Shown here: positions 37,188-45,846 of the stretch, piece after piece
How positions within the stretch are numbered: position 1 is the first letter of the stretch
Layout of the letters: each line of letters starts with the position of its first letter
NCBI RefSeq assembly: GCF_002312815.1
Contig: NZ_NKQJ01000016.1
Location: forward strand, 1-64,000
Direction of reading: 5' to 3'
Origin: Agaribacterium haliotis
GTDB lineage: Bacteria > Pseudomonadota > Gammaproteobacteria > Pseudomonadales > Cellvibrionaceae
DNA length: 64,000 nt
Made by a program: the position numbers and the translations under genes
Notes under the pieces: model-generated
Database searches by the model: none
The model's input: the letters and a program-made list of their open reading frames with translations, nothing else
What the model was told of the DNA's origin: nothing

Positions 37188-40100
37188 ATTTGCGCGCTTT
37201 TTTTTACTTTGTTTTAGCTTGTTACCGGGCGCAGCTTGGGCGGCGGCCTGTACGGATATTTGGCCGGACGGCCTGCAAAACAGCCGTAACAATGGCGAAA
37301 TTGTTTTTGAGGGGCTGGCCAAGCTTGTTGGCAGCCCCGACAATATTTTGGATACGCGCAATTTAACTAATGCACCGCAGGGCAATGATTGCGATAGCGC
37401 GATGTGTTCGCAGTCGGGCCAGCCGGTGCCGCGTGGAGATATTCGCGACTACCCAACAGGTCAACCGGATGTCTATCTCGACTATCGCGAAACCGTCACC
37501 TTAAGCCCCGGCAGCTATGGCGAATTAACCTCAAATACTGAGGCTGTTTTACGGCTGGAGCCGGGTGTGTATCGTTTTCGCGACTCGTTTATTTTGAGTT
37601 ACCGAGGTCGTATAGAGCTGACCGAGCCCGGTTCGGCTACTATCTTTGTGCGCAAGAATGTCGAGTTTGCCGAAGAAACTGAATTGAATCTAAACACCGG
37701 TGATCGTCATTTATTTGTATTTAGCCGTGAGAAAATTGAACTGAAATACCGCGCAAAGGCTGATGTGCTGCTGTATGCCCGCCAGGATATTGTGGTTCAG
37801 AACGAGGTGGAAATCACCGGCGCGCTGACTTCAGAACAAAAAATCGATATGAAATATCTCTCTCAAGTTAGCTTCGATGACTCGGCAATTAACTACCTGG
37901 ATTTTGACGGCTTTTGTGAGGGTGGCTCTGTTGTTGTACCGGAGCCAATTGCCGAATGGCGGCTCGATGAAACGAGCTGGAACGGCGGTGCAAACGAAGT
38001 TGACGATGCGACTGGTAATGGCTGGCACGGTCAGGCGGTAAATTTAAATGCATTTCCCGGCAGTGACAACAGCGACCCGGTTGTTGACGGTAGCCCGGGC
38101 ACTTGCTCCTATGGCGATTTTATGGGCACAAGCGATGGTTATTTGCAAATCGATGATGCCGGTAACAGCGACCTGGATCAGAATCGAAATTTCACGGTGG
38201 CGACGTGGGTGTACCCCTATAGCTGGGCCAGTTCGGGCTTGGCAACCATCGTTTCAAAAGATGAAAACTGGGAGTTTCATTTAAACGGCAGTGGCCAAAT
38301 TAACTGGTGGTGGGAAGAGTTAAATGCGAGTAGCACTTCGATAACCAGTTCCACTTCGGTGCCGCTAAATCAGTGGAGCCATATTGCAATTACCTTTGAA
38401 GAAGGTACGCAAAATATTTACCTCAACGGCGTCGTGGTTGCCAGTGATAATCGCAGCAGCCGCACAGAGACAAATAACGATCCGATTTTGATTGGTACAG
38501 ATCTTAATTTTCACAGCCGCCGCTTTAACGGCCGCATCGATGAGGTTAAATATTATAACGAGACCTTAAATCAGGCCCAGGTTATAGAGGTTATGGGGCA
38601 AGTACACGAGTGTGTCTCTGGCTCGACCCTGGATCATTTTAATATTGATACTAACGGCAATAACGCGTCGGTATGTGCGCCTCAGGCTATTACCATCAGT
38701 GCGCGCGACAGTTCAGATGCTATTTTAACCGGTTATGTTGGCACGATGGCGTTAACGACATCGACAGGGAACGGCACATGGCTGAATGACCTCGGCGCTG
38801 CCTTGGGCAGTTTTACTCCGGGCGCCTTAGACTCCGGTCAAGCCTCGTATATTTTTGAAATAAACGGCAACGATGAGGGGGAAATTAGCCTGTCGCTCGA
38901 TAACAGCCACGCAGAAACCTTAACCATTAGTGTTGCCGACAATGACCTGGGCATTAGTTCTACGTCGTCAACGCTTACTTACGCCGAGAATGGTTTTGTG
39001 GTTGAGCCTACGGATGGCCCCGGTGCTGTGCACGATGACTTTATTGCGGCTCGTGCGCATAACTTTACGGTCACGGCTATGGAGCAAGACCCGACAAACC
39101 CCGATGATTGCCAGGTATTAAGTGGCTACAACCAACCGGCTATAAAAGTTTGGTTTGATCGCAGTTCCAGCGATGCAGGTGGGCAAGCGCCGAGTATTTC
39201 AGGCGCAGCTCTGCCGGAAGCGGCGACAACAAATGTAAATTTAAATTTTAGTAGCGGCGTGGCTCAGTTTGCACTGGATACCTATGACGTTGGTCAATTT
39301 AGTTTATTTTTCCGCGACGACAGCAATGCGTTTAGTGATCAGTTGATCGAGGGTTCATCTAGCTTGCTGACTTTTAGGCCCTTTGCTTTTGCAGTAACTG
39401 CCCCGCACACAGGTCACGCTGACAGTGCTTTGGGGCCGGTTTTTACTGCGGCGGGACAGGATTTTCAGGTAAATGTTATCGCCAAAGGTTGGCACAGCGC
39501 TGACGACAGTGACGATAACGGTGTACCCGATATTTATGAAGACAGCGGCAATGAGTCGAACAACGATGTGCTAAATGGCCCAGATTTAGTTCGCTTTGCT
39601 CAAGAGGGGGCAGGCACCGCCGTTGTGCTTGCTGCGAACTTGTATTTACCGCAGCCGGGGAATGACCCGGGCCTGGCCAGTTCGGTGCCGGGAGCTAATC
39701 GTTTAACTAGTTTCAGCTCTGGTTTAGCCAGCACTAGCCAGGTGAACTACCCGGAAGTCGGTATTATTTTACTTAGCGCTGAACTGGAAAACCCGTATTT
39801 AGGTATAAGCCAAAGCCGCAGTGAAAAAAGTCACAGTCGATCTGCTCATGTTGGGCGCTTTATTCCTTCGTACTTTTTATTAAATGATGCAAGCCTAGTA
39901 GAGGCGTGCACCAGCTTTAGTTATTTGGGCCAGGTTTTAAATGCAGATATTAACAACCTAAGTGCTCACAACCTCGGCGCAGCTATAACACGCAATTACG
40001 AAGGCGACTTTGCCAAACTCAGCAATAGTAGCCACTTGAATTACCAGGCCATTGATCAAGCCTTGCCAACGCCTTTTACTGGCCGGGTGAGCGAGCAAAA

Positions 40101-40797
40101 CAGTTCGTTTAATTGGAGCCAGGGTGTATTGAGCCTAGATAGTGAGCTGATTCTTGAGCGCGATAACAGCAACTTAGAGGGCCCGTTTAATAATGTAGCC
40201 TTTGGTCTTGCCGTGGCCGATGGCGACGATGTTCGTTTTCGTAGCAGTGATTTTGATCTGGATACGGACAACGATACGGTGAGCGATAGTATTGAGGTTG
40301 GCCGCTCGGTTCAGCGTTTTGGTCGTTTAAGGCTCGAGGATGCGTTTGGGCCTGAGAGTTCTGCGCTACCAGTACTTTATCAAACAGAGTTCTGGAATGG
40401 TGCCTGGTTTGAGTTAAGCGCGGCGGATTCATGTACAGAGATATTGCTTAGCGATCAACAATATGCCGGGCAGAGCATAGACATTCCCGCCAATCGAAGT
40501 GTCACAGTTGGCTCTGGTAGCACAACCGGAAGCTATAGCCAAAGCGATGCGATTCAAGTGCAGTTTGCCGGCGGTGATGCTGGTTTAAGTTTTAGTGCGC
40601 CCGGCGCAGGTAATACCGGCAGCTTTTTTATTAACGCTGATTTAAACAATTATCCGTGGCTGCGCTTTGATTGGGATCAGGATGGTAGCCACAGCGATAC
40701 GACTATTCAGGCAGAGATTCGTTTTGGCACTTATCGCAATCACGACCGGGTAATCTTTTGGCAAGAGGTGCTCGATAACTCTTCAATTAAACCTTAG
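37180..40797 (+). CDS. mshQ: MSHA protein MshQ with LamG-like domain
   Basis: A 1205-residue secreted protein at the end of the msh run. A signal peptide ends at AWA near residue 22. Residues ~90-230 look like a beta-rich region. A LamG/concanavalin-type domain starts near 255 (EWRLDETSWNGG, NFTVATWVYPYSW, WSHIAITFEEG). From ~485 to the end it resembles the DUF6701 region found in MshQ proteins. LamG domains often bind glycans, and with the pilus this suggests an adhesin at the tip or surface; the ligand is unknown. The GTG start overlaps mshP. The stop is 61 bases from the convergent gspB, with no clear terminator between. Confidence 0.87.
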   Translation: MTRFARFFLLCFSLLPGAAWAAACTDIWPDGLQNSRNNGEIVFEGLAKLVGSPDNILDTRNLTNAPQGNDCDSAMCSQSGQPVPRGDIRDYPTGQPDVYLDYRETVTLSPGSYGELTSNTEAVLRLEPGVYRFRDSFILSYRGRIELTEPGSATIFVRKNVEFAEETELNLNTGDRHLFVFSREKIELKYRAKADVLLYARQDIVVQNEVEITGALTSEQKIDMKYLSQVSFDDSAINYLDFDGFCEGGSVVVPEPIAEWRLDETSWNGGANEVDDATGNGWHGQAVNLNAFPGSDNSDPVVDGSPGTCSYGDFMGTSDGYLQIDDAGNSDLDQNRNFTVATWVYPYSWASSGLATIVSKDENWEFHLNGSGQINWWWEELNASSTSITSSTSVPLNQWSHIAITFEEGTQNIYLNGVVVASDNRSSRTETNNDPILIGTDLNFHSRRFNGRIDEVKYYNETLNQAQVIEVMGQVHECVSGSTLDHFNIDTNGNNASVCAPQAITISARDSSDAILTGYVGTMALTTSTGNGTWLNDLGAALGSFTPGALDSGQASYIFEINGNDEGEISLSLDNSHAETLTISVADNDLGISSTSSTLTYAENGFVVEPTDGPGAVHDDFIAARAHNFTVTAMEQDPTNPDDCQVLSGYNQPAIKVWFDRSSSDAGGQAPSISGAALPEAATTNVNLNFSSGVAQFALDTYDVGQFSLFFRDDSNAFSDQLIEGSSSLLTFRPFAFAVTAPHTGHADSALGPVFTAAGQDFQVNVIAKGWHSADDSDDNGVPDIYEDSGNESNNDVLNGPDLVRFAQEGAGTAVVLAANLYLPQPGNDPGLASSVPGANRLTSFSSGLASTSQVNYPEVGIILLSAELENPYLGISQSRSEKSHSRSAHVGRFIPSYFLLNDASLVEACTSFSYLGQVLNADINNLSAHNLGAAITRNYEGDFAKLSNSSHLNYQAIDQALPTPFTGRVSEQNSSFNWSQGVLSLDSELILERDNSNLEGPFNNVAFGLAVADGDDVRFRSSDFDLDTDNDTVSDSIEVGRSVQRFGRLRLEDAFGPESSALPVLYQTEFWNGAWFELSAADSCTEILLSDQQYAGQSIDIPANRSVTVGSGSTTGSYSQSDAIQVQFAGGDAGLSFSAPGAGNTGSFFINADLNNYPWLRFDWDQDGSHSDTTIQAEIRFGTYRNHDRVIFWQEVLDNSSIKP

Positions 40798-40858
40798 CTA
40801 CCCAGGTTTTAGATTAACGTGGTTGCATCGCTAGTTTGGTAATTAGTGTTAACAGGCC

Positions 40859-41782
40859 CTAGTAGTTTAACCAGCTATTCAGCGCCTGCATTTTAAATTG
40901 TGTGTTGCCCTGGCGCATGACGATGCCGTCGCGAAGTATTTTTTCCAGCACGATGCCAGCTGAGACACTTGCTCCTTCGCGATAGGGTTTGCCGTTTAAG
41001 GTTACGTAAGAGCCGCCGTCGGGTTGATATATGTGGCCGCCGTACATCAGTGTTGGGATGTTTTCTTGAGCTTTTAAGGGCAGGCCTTTTATAAAAAATA
41101 CACCGCCATAAAAATTAATACTGTCGTTTGCAGGGCTTGTTACCTGTCTGGCCTGTTTGCTTGGGCTGGCGGCTTTGGTTTTTTGTGCGCTTCTCTTGTC
41201 GCCGTTGCTATTTGATGCCTGGCTTGCGCTCTGGGTCTGATAAAGCTTGGCAATATCCTTTTGTTTTTCTTTGCTCTCTTGTTCTTGGTACTGCTGAGCA
41301 ATTAAGTCTTTTCTGAGTTCGTCGACTTTTTGTTGGCGTGTACTTATGGTTTTTGTGCCGGTTTTTTTCTGCTGGTTTATTTCACTTGTGGCTCCAGCAG
41401 TGTTTTGTGTTGGTTCAGTAGTGTTTGTTTGGCCGCTTTTTTCTGGTGTTTCAGTCTCTTGTTGAGGTCGTGTAGCCAAGCTCTGTTTTATTTCATTGGC
41501 AGCTGGTGCTTCAGGCGTGGTTTTTGCGGATTCAAGTTGCTGTATTAGCGGGGCTTGTTTGCTGTGAATATTGTTATCTGCTTTGTTTATGCTCGTATAA
41601 ATAAGCCACAAAATTGCAGTTAACAAAATAAGGCTGACGACAACAAGCACGATAATTAGCGGGGAGTGCTTCTGTTTGGAGGCATCGATTAACTCAGCGT
41701 AATTGCCTGCGTCAGTAGTGTTGCCCTGGCTTTCACTGCGTTCATGTTCGGCTTTTTTTAAAGCGTCAAGAATTAAAGACAT
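40859..41782 (-). CDS. gspB: GspB-like general secretion pathway protein B
   Basis: A 307-residue bitopic protein. It begins MSLILDALKKAEHERSE, the conserved GspB start, followed by one membrane helix (residues ~42-66). A long Gln/Thr/Lys-rich periplasmic linker leads to a C-terminal domain of ~85 residues (INFYGGVFFIKGLPL, GGHIYQPDGGSYVTLNGKPY). In Aeromonas the ExeA-ExeB pair opens a path through peptidoglycan and helps the secretin assemble. It starts four bases after the gspA stop, so the two are one operon. No type II secretion operon is in the window, so the nearby MshL secretin is one candidate client. Confidence 0.88.
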   Translation of the reverse strand: MSLILDALKKAEHERSESQGNTTDAGNYAELIDASKQKHSPLIIVLVVVSLILLTAILWLIYTSINKADNNIHSKQAPLIQQLESAKTTPEAPAANEIKQSLATRPQQETETPEKSGQTNTTEPTQNTAGATSEINQQKKTGTKTISTRQQKVDELRKDLIAQQYQEQESKEKQKDIAKLYQTQSASQASNSNGDKRSAQKTKAASPSKQARQVTSPANDSINFYGGVFFIKGLPLKAQENIPTLMYGGHIYQPDGGSYVTLNGKPYREGASVSAGIVLEKILRDGIVMRQGNTQFKMQALNSWLNY

Positions 41783-41786
41783 GCGA

Positions 41787-43559
41787 TTACTCTACTAAAT
41801 CAAGGGTGCCAATTAAGCCGAGCTTTTCGTTGAGCTTCATAAGTGTTTGTTCGCCGATAATGCCATCGGCCTTTAAGCCTTCGCTGGTTTGGAATATTTT
41901 AATGCGGGTTTCGAGGCGCTTGCTAAAGTAGCTGTCGGTAATAGCGCGCGCTTGGCTATCGAGTAGGGCGAACTGTTCGGCAACCCACAGCACCACCGGC
42001 GAGCGCGAACCCTGGGTAAGGGGCTTTTCATAGCCGTCGGGTTTGCGCCACAAATAATACACCGCTCCGTTCCACAAGCGCCCAAGTTCCAGCAGACTGT
42101 ACTGTTCTTTTTCACCGCTGTGATTAAGCACACTTACCTGATTGGCACTGAGCCCGGTAACGACGGCATAAGCCAGGCGCTTGTCTTCGGTAACCAGGCT
42201 AATGACCGCGGGCCTGTTTAATTGGCGCAGCTCCTGCCAGGTGTCGAGGTGGGTGACAGAGCAGCTAAGTTGGTGCTCTTCGGTTTGCCAGCAAGGGTGG
42301 CTCAAGCTTTCACCTCGGTAGCCGTAGTGTTGGAACAGCTGGGCGTAGGCTTCGGTGCGGTTGCGAAACTCGTAACTAGCGGCGTTGCTGTCGTGAACCA
42401 AAGCCGCTGCGCCGCGGCTAATTTGCCCCTGCCGAGTGCTTGATTCTGCTTCGGCATTTTTTTCTGCGCTGTGCTGTCGTTGCTCGAAGTCTGTAGAAGC
42501 CGAGCCCTGTACACTGTTTTGAGCAAAAGGCTCTGACAAGCCTTGGCTGTTATGCCCCGCTTGGCTTTTTTTCTCTGTTGTTGTACTTGTCAGCGCTCGG
42601 TTATCTGAGCTGCTATCTGCCACTGAGGTAGCTGGGGTGTCGGGTGTTTGAATAACACTAAAGGCAATGACCAGAGCGCCGCAGAGTATGGCTGCGGCCA
42701 GGCCGTACTGGCTTAAGGGCAGCGCGCGCGATGGTGCCTGTTCAATTTTGGCCGCGCCAACTTCTTTTAAAGCCTGGTTAAAAATGTCATTGTCGACTTC
42801 AATTTTGTTGTGGCCGTAGGCCCCGATTAACAGGCGTTCACAGAGTATGTTAATTAAGCGGGGGGTGCCGCCGCTAAAACTGTGAATACGCTTGATCACC
42901 GCCGGTGAGAAAATACTGCGCTCGTCTTTTTTCCCTGCAATACGCAGCCGGTGTTGAATGTAGCGCTGAGTCTCGGCGAGGTTCAGTGGCTCGAGTTTAA
43001 AACGCGCAGTAATTCGCTGGCTAAGTTGGCGCAGGCGTGGCTGGCTTAATAATTCATCGAGTTCCGGCTGGCCGACCAAAACAATTTGCAGCAGTTTTTC
43101 TGTCGCAGTTTCAAGGTTAGTTAGCAATCGTACCTGTTCAAGTACGTCGACAGAAAGCAGCTGCGCCTCGTCAATCAGCAGTACCGTGCGTTTGCCTTCG
43201 GCATGGTTGTCGAGCAGCTTTTGCTGCAGCGTATCCATTAGGTACTTGATGCTGTGCGGACCTTCACTGAGCTCAAGTTTGAGCTCTTCGCAGATGGTAC
43301 TGAGCATATCCTCAACGTTGGCCATTGGGTTGAGGATAAACGCAACTTCGGTCTTTGGCGGCAGTTGATCAAGCAGGCAGCGGATAATGGTGGTTTTACC
43401 GGTGCCGACCTCACCGCTTAGCATAACAAAACCACCGCCTTGAATACCGTAGAGCAGGTGGGCGAGCGCTTCTTTGTGTTGCACGCTCATATAGAAATAG
43501 CGCGGATTAACGGCTATCGAGAACGCGGTTTCCTTGAGCCCAAAATATTCCTGATACAT
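41787..43559 (-). CDS. gspA: GspA/ExeA-like ATPase with peptidoglycan-binding domain
   Basis: A 590-residue inner-membrane ATPase. The AAA domain has GEVGTGKTT near residue 45 and LLIDEAQLLS near 127. A membrane helix lies near 287-303. The periplasmic part carries a Ser/Gln-rich linker, a peptidase C39-like-looking region (~430-500) and a C-terminal peptidoglycan-binding repeat (KIFQTSEGLKADGIIGEQTL). ExeA of Aeromonas has this same order. It is paralogous to MshM across the intergenic gap, which has only the AAA part. The ATG at 43559 gives MYQEYFGLKETAFSI, the normal family start. Confidence 0.9.
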   Translation of the reverse strand: MYQEYFGLKETAFSIAVNPRYFYMSVQHKEALAHLLYGIQGGGFVMLSGEVGTGKTTIIRCLLDQLPPKTEVAFILNPMANVEDMLSTICEELKLELSEGPHSIKYLMDTLQQKLLDNHAEGKRTVLLIDEAQLLSVDVLEQVRLLTNLETATEKLLQIVLVGQPELDELLSQPRLRQLSQRITARFKLEPLNLAETQRYIQHRLRIAGKKDERSIFSPAVIKRIHSFSGGTPRLINILCERLLIGAYGHNKIEVDNDIFNQALKEVGAAKIEQAPSRALPLSQYGLAAAILCGALVIAFSVIQTPDTPATSVADSSSDNRALTSTTTEKKSQAGHNSQGLSEPFAQNSVQGSASTDFEQRQHSAEKNAEAESSTRQGQISRGAAALVHDSNAASYEFRNRTEAYAQLFQHYGYRGESLSHPCWQTEEHQLSCSVTHLDTWQELRQLNRPAVISLVTEDKRLAYAVVTGLSANQVSVLNHSGEKEQYSLLELGRLWNGAVYYLWRKPDGYEKPLTQGSRSPVVLWVAEQFALLDSQARAITDSYFSKRLETRIKIFQTSEGLKADGIIGEQTLMKLNEKLGLIGTLDLVE

Positions 43560-43661
43560 GGTTTTGCTGCAATTGTGACAATTTGATAATGATACCGTTA
43601 AAGATCAAGCAAAAGAATGTTTTGCCTTGCCTTTAGTTCACGCTTTGACCATGCTGGACAA

Positions 43662-44060
43662 ATGATGACGATAACTACCCCAAGCCTATTATTTCCAGCC
43701 ATTTCATTGATGATGCTGGCTTATACCAATCGCTTTGTCTCGCTGACCAAAGTAATACGTGAACTTGGGCGCATCGCCGAAGGGGATGATGGCGAGTTGA
43801 TTCGCCGTCAGATTCGCAGCTTGCGCCTGCGGGTACATTTGATTCGCTGGATGCAGACGCTGGCTGTGCTCGCGTTTGCACTGTGTACCTTGTCTATGAT
43901 TGCGCTATTTGGCAATCAAGCGGGCTTGGGAACCTGGATTTTCGGCAGTGCTTTGGCTTTGTTTATGGCGTCGTTGCTGGTGTCGCTGTATGAAGTACAT
44001 ATTTCTACCCGGGCAATTAACCTCGAGATAGAGCGCTTGGATACCCACTCTGCGGCGTGA
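43662..44060 (+). CDS. DUF2721 family membrane protein
   Basis: A 132-residue protein resembling the DUF2721 family: ITTPSLLFPAISLMMLAYTNRF at the start is the typical first helix. Two more helices follow near 65-85 and 90-112. A charged stretch (RELGRIAEGDDGE) lies between helix 1 and 2. The double ATG at 43662/43665 is chosen because it begins the family homology; a reading from 43617 adds 15 unrelated residues. Its function is not known in any organism I can name. It diverges from gspA and converges on the GcvR-like gene. Confidence 0.82.
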   Translation: MMTITTPSLLFPAISLMMLAYTNRFVSLTKVIRELGRIAEGDDGELIRRQIRSLRLRVHLIRWMQTLAVLAFALCTLSMIALFGNQAGLGTWIFGSALALFMASLLVSLYEVHISTRAINLEIERLDTHSAA

Positions 44061-44091
44061 TTTGGTCGCTATGTGTTTTTTTTAACAGGCC

Positions 44092-44613
44092 CTAGATAGC
44101 TTCAACATCGAGGTCGAGGCCTAAGTCGTTGGCAATGGCATCCATTTTTTCATGCAAGCTGCGCAGTTCCAGATCGGCGGGTACGCTGAGCGTGCCCCTC
44201 GCCTCAAAGATTGGCTCGCCACTGTAGGGCATGCTGGAAAGGTCACTTTCGAGCTCTTCGACATTAATGTTGTGGCGGGAAAATGCGCGTGATATTTCTT
44301 TTATAATTCCGCTGCGGTCGGGGCCAACAGCGCTAAACCGCGCGTTGCTTGGCGCTTTGCTGGTTTCGCCGCTGGGAATATCAGCGGCGCTGATATCGAT
44401 GCCGTCTTGTTTAAGTGCTTTAAGTTGCTGCAGCAGCTTTTCTGCGGCACTTTTTTCGATAGCAATGCGGACCACGCCAACAAACTTACCGCTGAGGTGG
44501 GCGAGGCGACTTTCGAGCCAGTTGCCTCCGCAGCCTTCTACCACTGATGCAATGGCTTCGACCAGGCCCGGTTTGTCATCGCTGGTCACGCTAAGTATGT
44601 AGTGTTTTTGCAT
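44092..44613 (-). CDS. gcvR: GcvR-like protein with two ACT domains
   Basis: A 173-residue cytoplasmic protein with tandem ACT domains: YILSVTSDDKPGLVEAIASV at residues 5-24 and ARFSAVGPDRSGIIKEISRA near 91-110. This is the plan of GcvR, which in E. coli binds GcvA and represses the glycine cleavage operon when glycine is low. No gcvA or gcv gene is in the window, so the symbol is by family only. Transcription runs away from yheU. The stop codon lies inside a 14-base sequence also found at the gspB stop. Confidence 0.78.
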   Translation of the reverse strand: MQKHYILSVTSDDKPGLVEAIASVVEGCGGNWLESRLAHLSGKFVGVVRIAIEKSAAEKLLQQLKALKQDGIDISAADIPSGETSKAPSNARFSAVGPDRSGIIKEISRAFSRHNINVEELESDLSSMPYSGEPIFEARGTLSVPADLELRSLHEKMDAIANDLGLDLDVEAI

Positions 44614-44642
44614 GATTTGTTTTGCTTGCTATGTAATTCGTG

Positions 44643-44670
44643 TTAACAGGCTCGTGTTCAAGAGTATACT
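44643..44670 (+). promoter_or_regulatory. promoter for yheU
   Basis: TTAACA (44643-44648, 5 of 6), a 16-base spacer and TATACT (44665-44670, 5 of 6), followed by a GC-rich GGGCGCGCG discriminator. It ends 34 bases before the yheU ATG. Confidence 0.6.
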
Positions 44671-44704
44671 GGGCGCGCGTTGAAAGTCATCCCAAAAAGA
44701 TCAA

Positions 44705-44929
44705 ATGATTATCCCCCTAGAGTCCTTAGAGGCAAGTACACTTAATAATATTCTCGATGATTTTATCCACCGCGAGGGCACCGACTACGGCGAGCAGGAA
44801 GTGAGCTTGCAACAAAAACGGCAGCAACTGCTAACGCAGCTGCAGCGCGGGGATTTGTTTATCTGTTATGACCAGAGCAGCGAGAGTGTCACGCTTATTG
44901 ATAAGTCGAGCTACGAAGCGAGCTTGTGA
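44705..44929 (+). CDS. yheU: YheU family protein (UPF0270)
   Basis: A 74-residue protein matching E. coli YheU in length and pattern: IIPLESLEASTLNNILDDFI, then HREGTDYGEQEVSLQQK. The REGTDYGE box is the family signature. The function is unknown. A clear promoter precedes it. The ABM-domain gene on the other strand ends nine bases after its stop. Confidence 0.9.
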   Translation: MIIPLESLEASTLNNILDDFIHREGTDYGEQEVSLQQKRQQLLTQLQRGDLFICYDQSSESVTLIDKSSYEASL

Positions 44930-44937
44930 CGTGAGCA

Positions 44938-45219
44938 TCAATGCTCAAGCACGGTGATTTTTTCATTGCCAATCAGCATGGGCCGCATTTGGCGCAGCAA
45001 GCTGTCTCGCTCTTCGCTGTGGAACCAGCGCTGCCAGTCTTCGAGGCTGCGCCATTTACACCAAAGGATGCGCTTATGGGGGTTGTCGATATCAGAGTAG
45101 GCTTCGCCAGCGATAAAACCGCTGACGACAAATGAGCGTCGCAGCGCACCTTTGAGCAGTTGTTCGTAAGTGGATACCATGCCGTCGGCGAGTTCGCGTT
45201 CGATCAATACGTGGATCAT
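44938..45219 (-). CDS. ABM-domain protein (monooxygenase-like fold)
   Basis: A 93-residue protein with an antibiotic-biosynthesis-monooxygenase-like dimeric alpha/beta barrel: MIHVLIERELADGMVSTYEQ at the start and HKRILWCKWRSLEDWQRWFH in the middle, typical of this family. Members are small enzymes or sensors acting on diverse substrates, so no reaction is assigned. The ATG at 45219 is supported by AGAAGGA just upstream; a longer reading from 45267 is not. It is divergent from tusA, 89 bases apart. Confidence 0.8.
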   Translation of the reverse strand: MIHVLIERELADGMVSTYEQLLKGALRRSFVVSGFIAGEAYSDIDNPHKRILWCKWRSLEDWQRWFHSEERDSLLRQMRPMLIGNEKITVLEH

Positions 45220-45308
45220 GTATTCCTTCTTAACAAGCGTGATGCTTGTGTTGCTGCGATAAGTCATTCAAGTGATATATTAGTTTAAAAGAAAGCCAAC
45301 AAGCCAGT

Positions 45309-45542
45309 ATGACAGCAGATCACTTTTTGGACACAAAAGGTTTAACTTGCCCGGAGCCGGTGATGCTCCTGCATGGAGCCGTGCGCGACGCAGGTGTTGG
45401 TGAGTCGATTCGTATCGAGGCGACAGACCCATCAACCGAGCGCGATATCCCCAAGTTTTGTAATTTTCTCGGCCACGAGTTGCGCCGCGCTTGGCGCGAC
45501 GGCGACCTGTATTTATACGAGGTGGTAAAAGGCGCGGGTTAG
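45309..45542 (+). CDS. tusA: TusA family sulfur carrier protein
   Basis: A 77-residue SirA/TusA-fold protein. DTKGLTCPEPVMLLH carries the CPxP motif, with Cys14 as the persulfide carrier. ATDPSTERDIPKFCNFLGHE matches the second half of TusA, which hands sulfur to TusBCD for 2-thiouridine in tRNA. Several paralogues exist in most genomes, so another sulfur-transfer role remains possible. A large palindromic element begins ten bases after its stop. Confidence 0.9.
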   Translation: MTADHFLDTKGLTCPEPVMLLHGAVRDAGVGESIRIEATDPSTERDIPKFCNFLGHELRRAWRDGDLYLYEVVKGAG

Positions 45543-45551
45543 CTCGCAATA

Positions 45552-45716
45552 CTGTTCACTTAATGATGTAACGAGATGTTAGGAGCGAAGCTGAAGTGGG
45601 TTTGATTGGGTCTCTGCCGCAAGGATGCGGCGGCGAAGCCCCCATGGACGGGTTTACGGCGTCCCAAGAAAGCCCACTTCAGCTTCGTTCCGGGAAGCTT
45701 GCACTTAAGTGAACAG
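45552..45716. repeat. nested palindromic element, MITE/REP-like
   Basis: Outer arms CTGTTCACTTAA (45552-45563) and TTAAGTGAACAG (45705-45716) are perfect inverted repeats. Inner arms CGAAGCTGAAGTGGG (45586-45600) and CCCACTTCAGCTTCG (45673-45687) are also perfect. TTGGG (45606) pairs with CCCAA (45663), and GCCGC/GCGGC (45616-45631) forms a further small hairpin. The whole folds as a branched cruciform. No transposase is present, so it may be a non-autonomous element or a structured repeat. No target duplication was recognised. Open frames across it on both strands are considered artefacts. Confidence 0.75.
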
Positions 45717-45790
45717 CACAGCCGGTTAGCTCGGCGTTTTTGTTTATTTATGCCGGGGCCGTGCCAGCCAAAAGCGGAACGTTTAAAAGC

Positions 45791-45818
45791 AAATAAGGAG
45801 GGCAAGCCCTCCTTATTT
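45791..45818. terminator. bidirectional terminator-like hairpin
   Basis: AAATAAGGAGGGC and GCCCTCCTTATTT are perfect arms around AA, 28 bases in all. It lies between tusA/palindromic element and the convergent 239-residue gene, where a shared terminator is expected. The T-tract is short. Confidence 0.65.
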
Positions 45819-45846
45819 ATCGCGCCGCGATGGCAAGTATTAAAAC

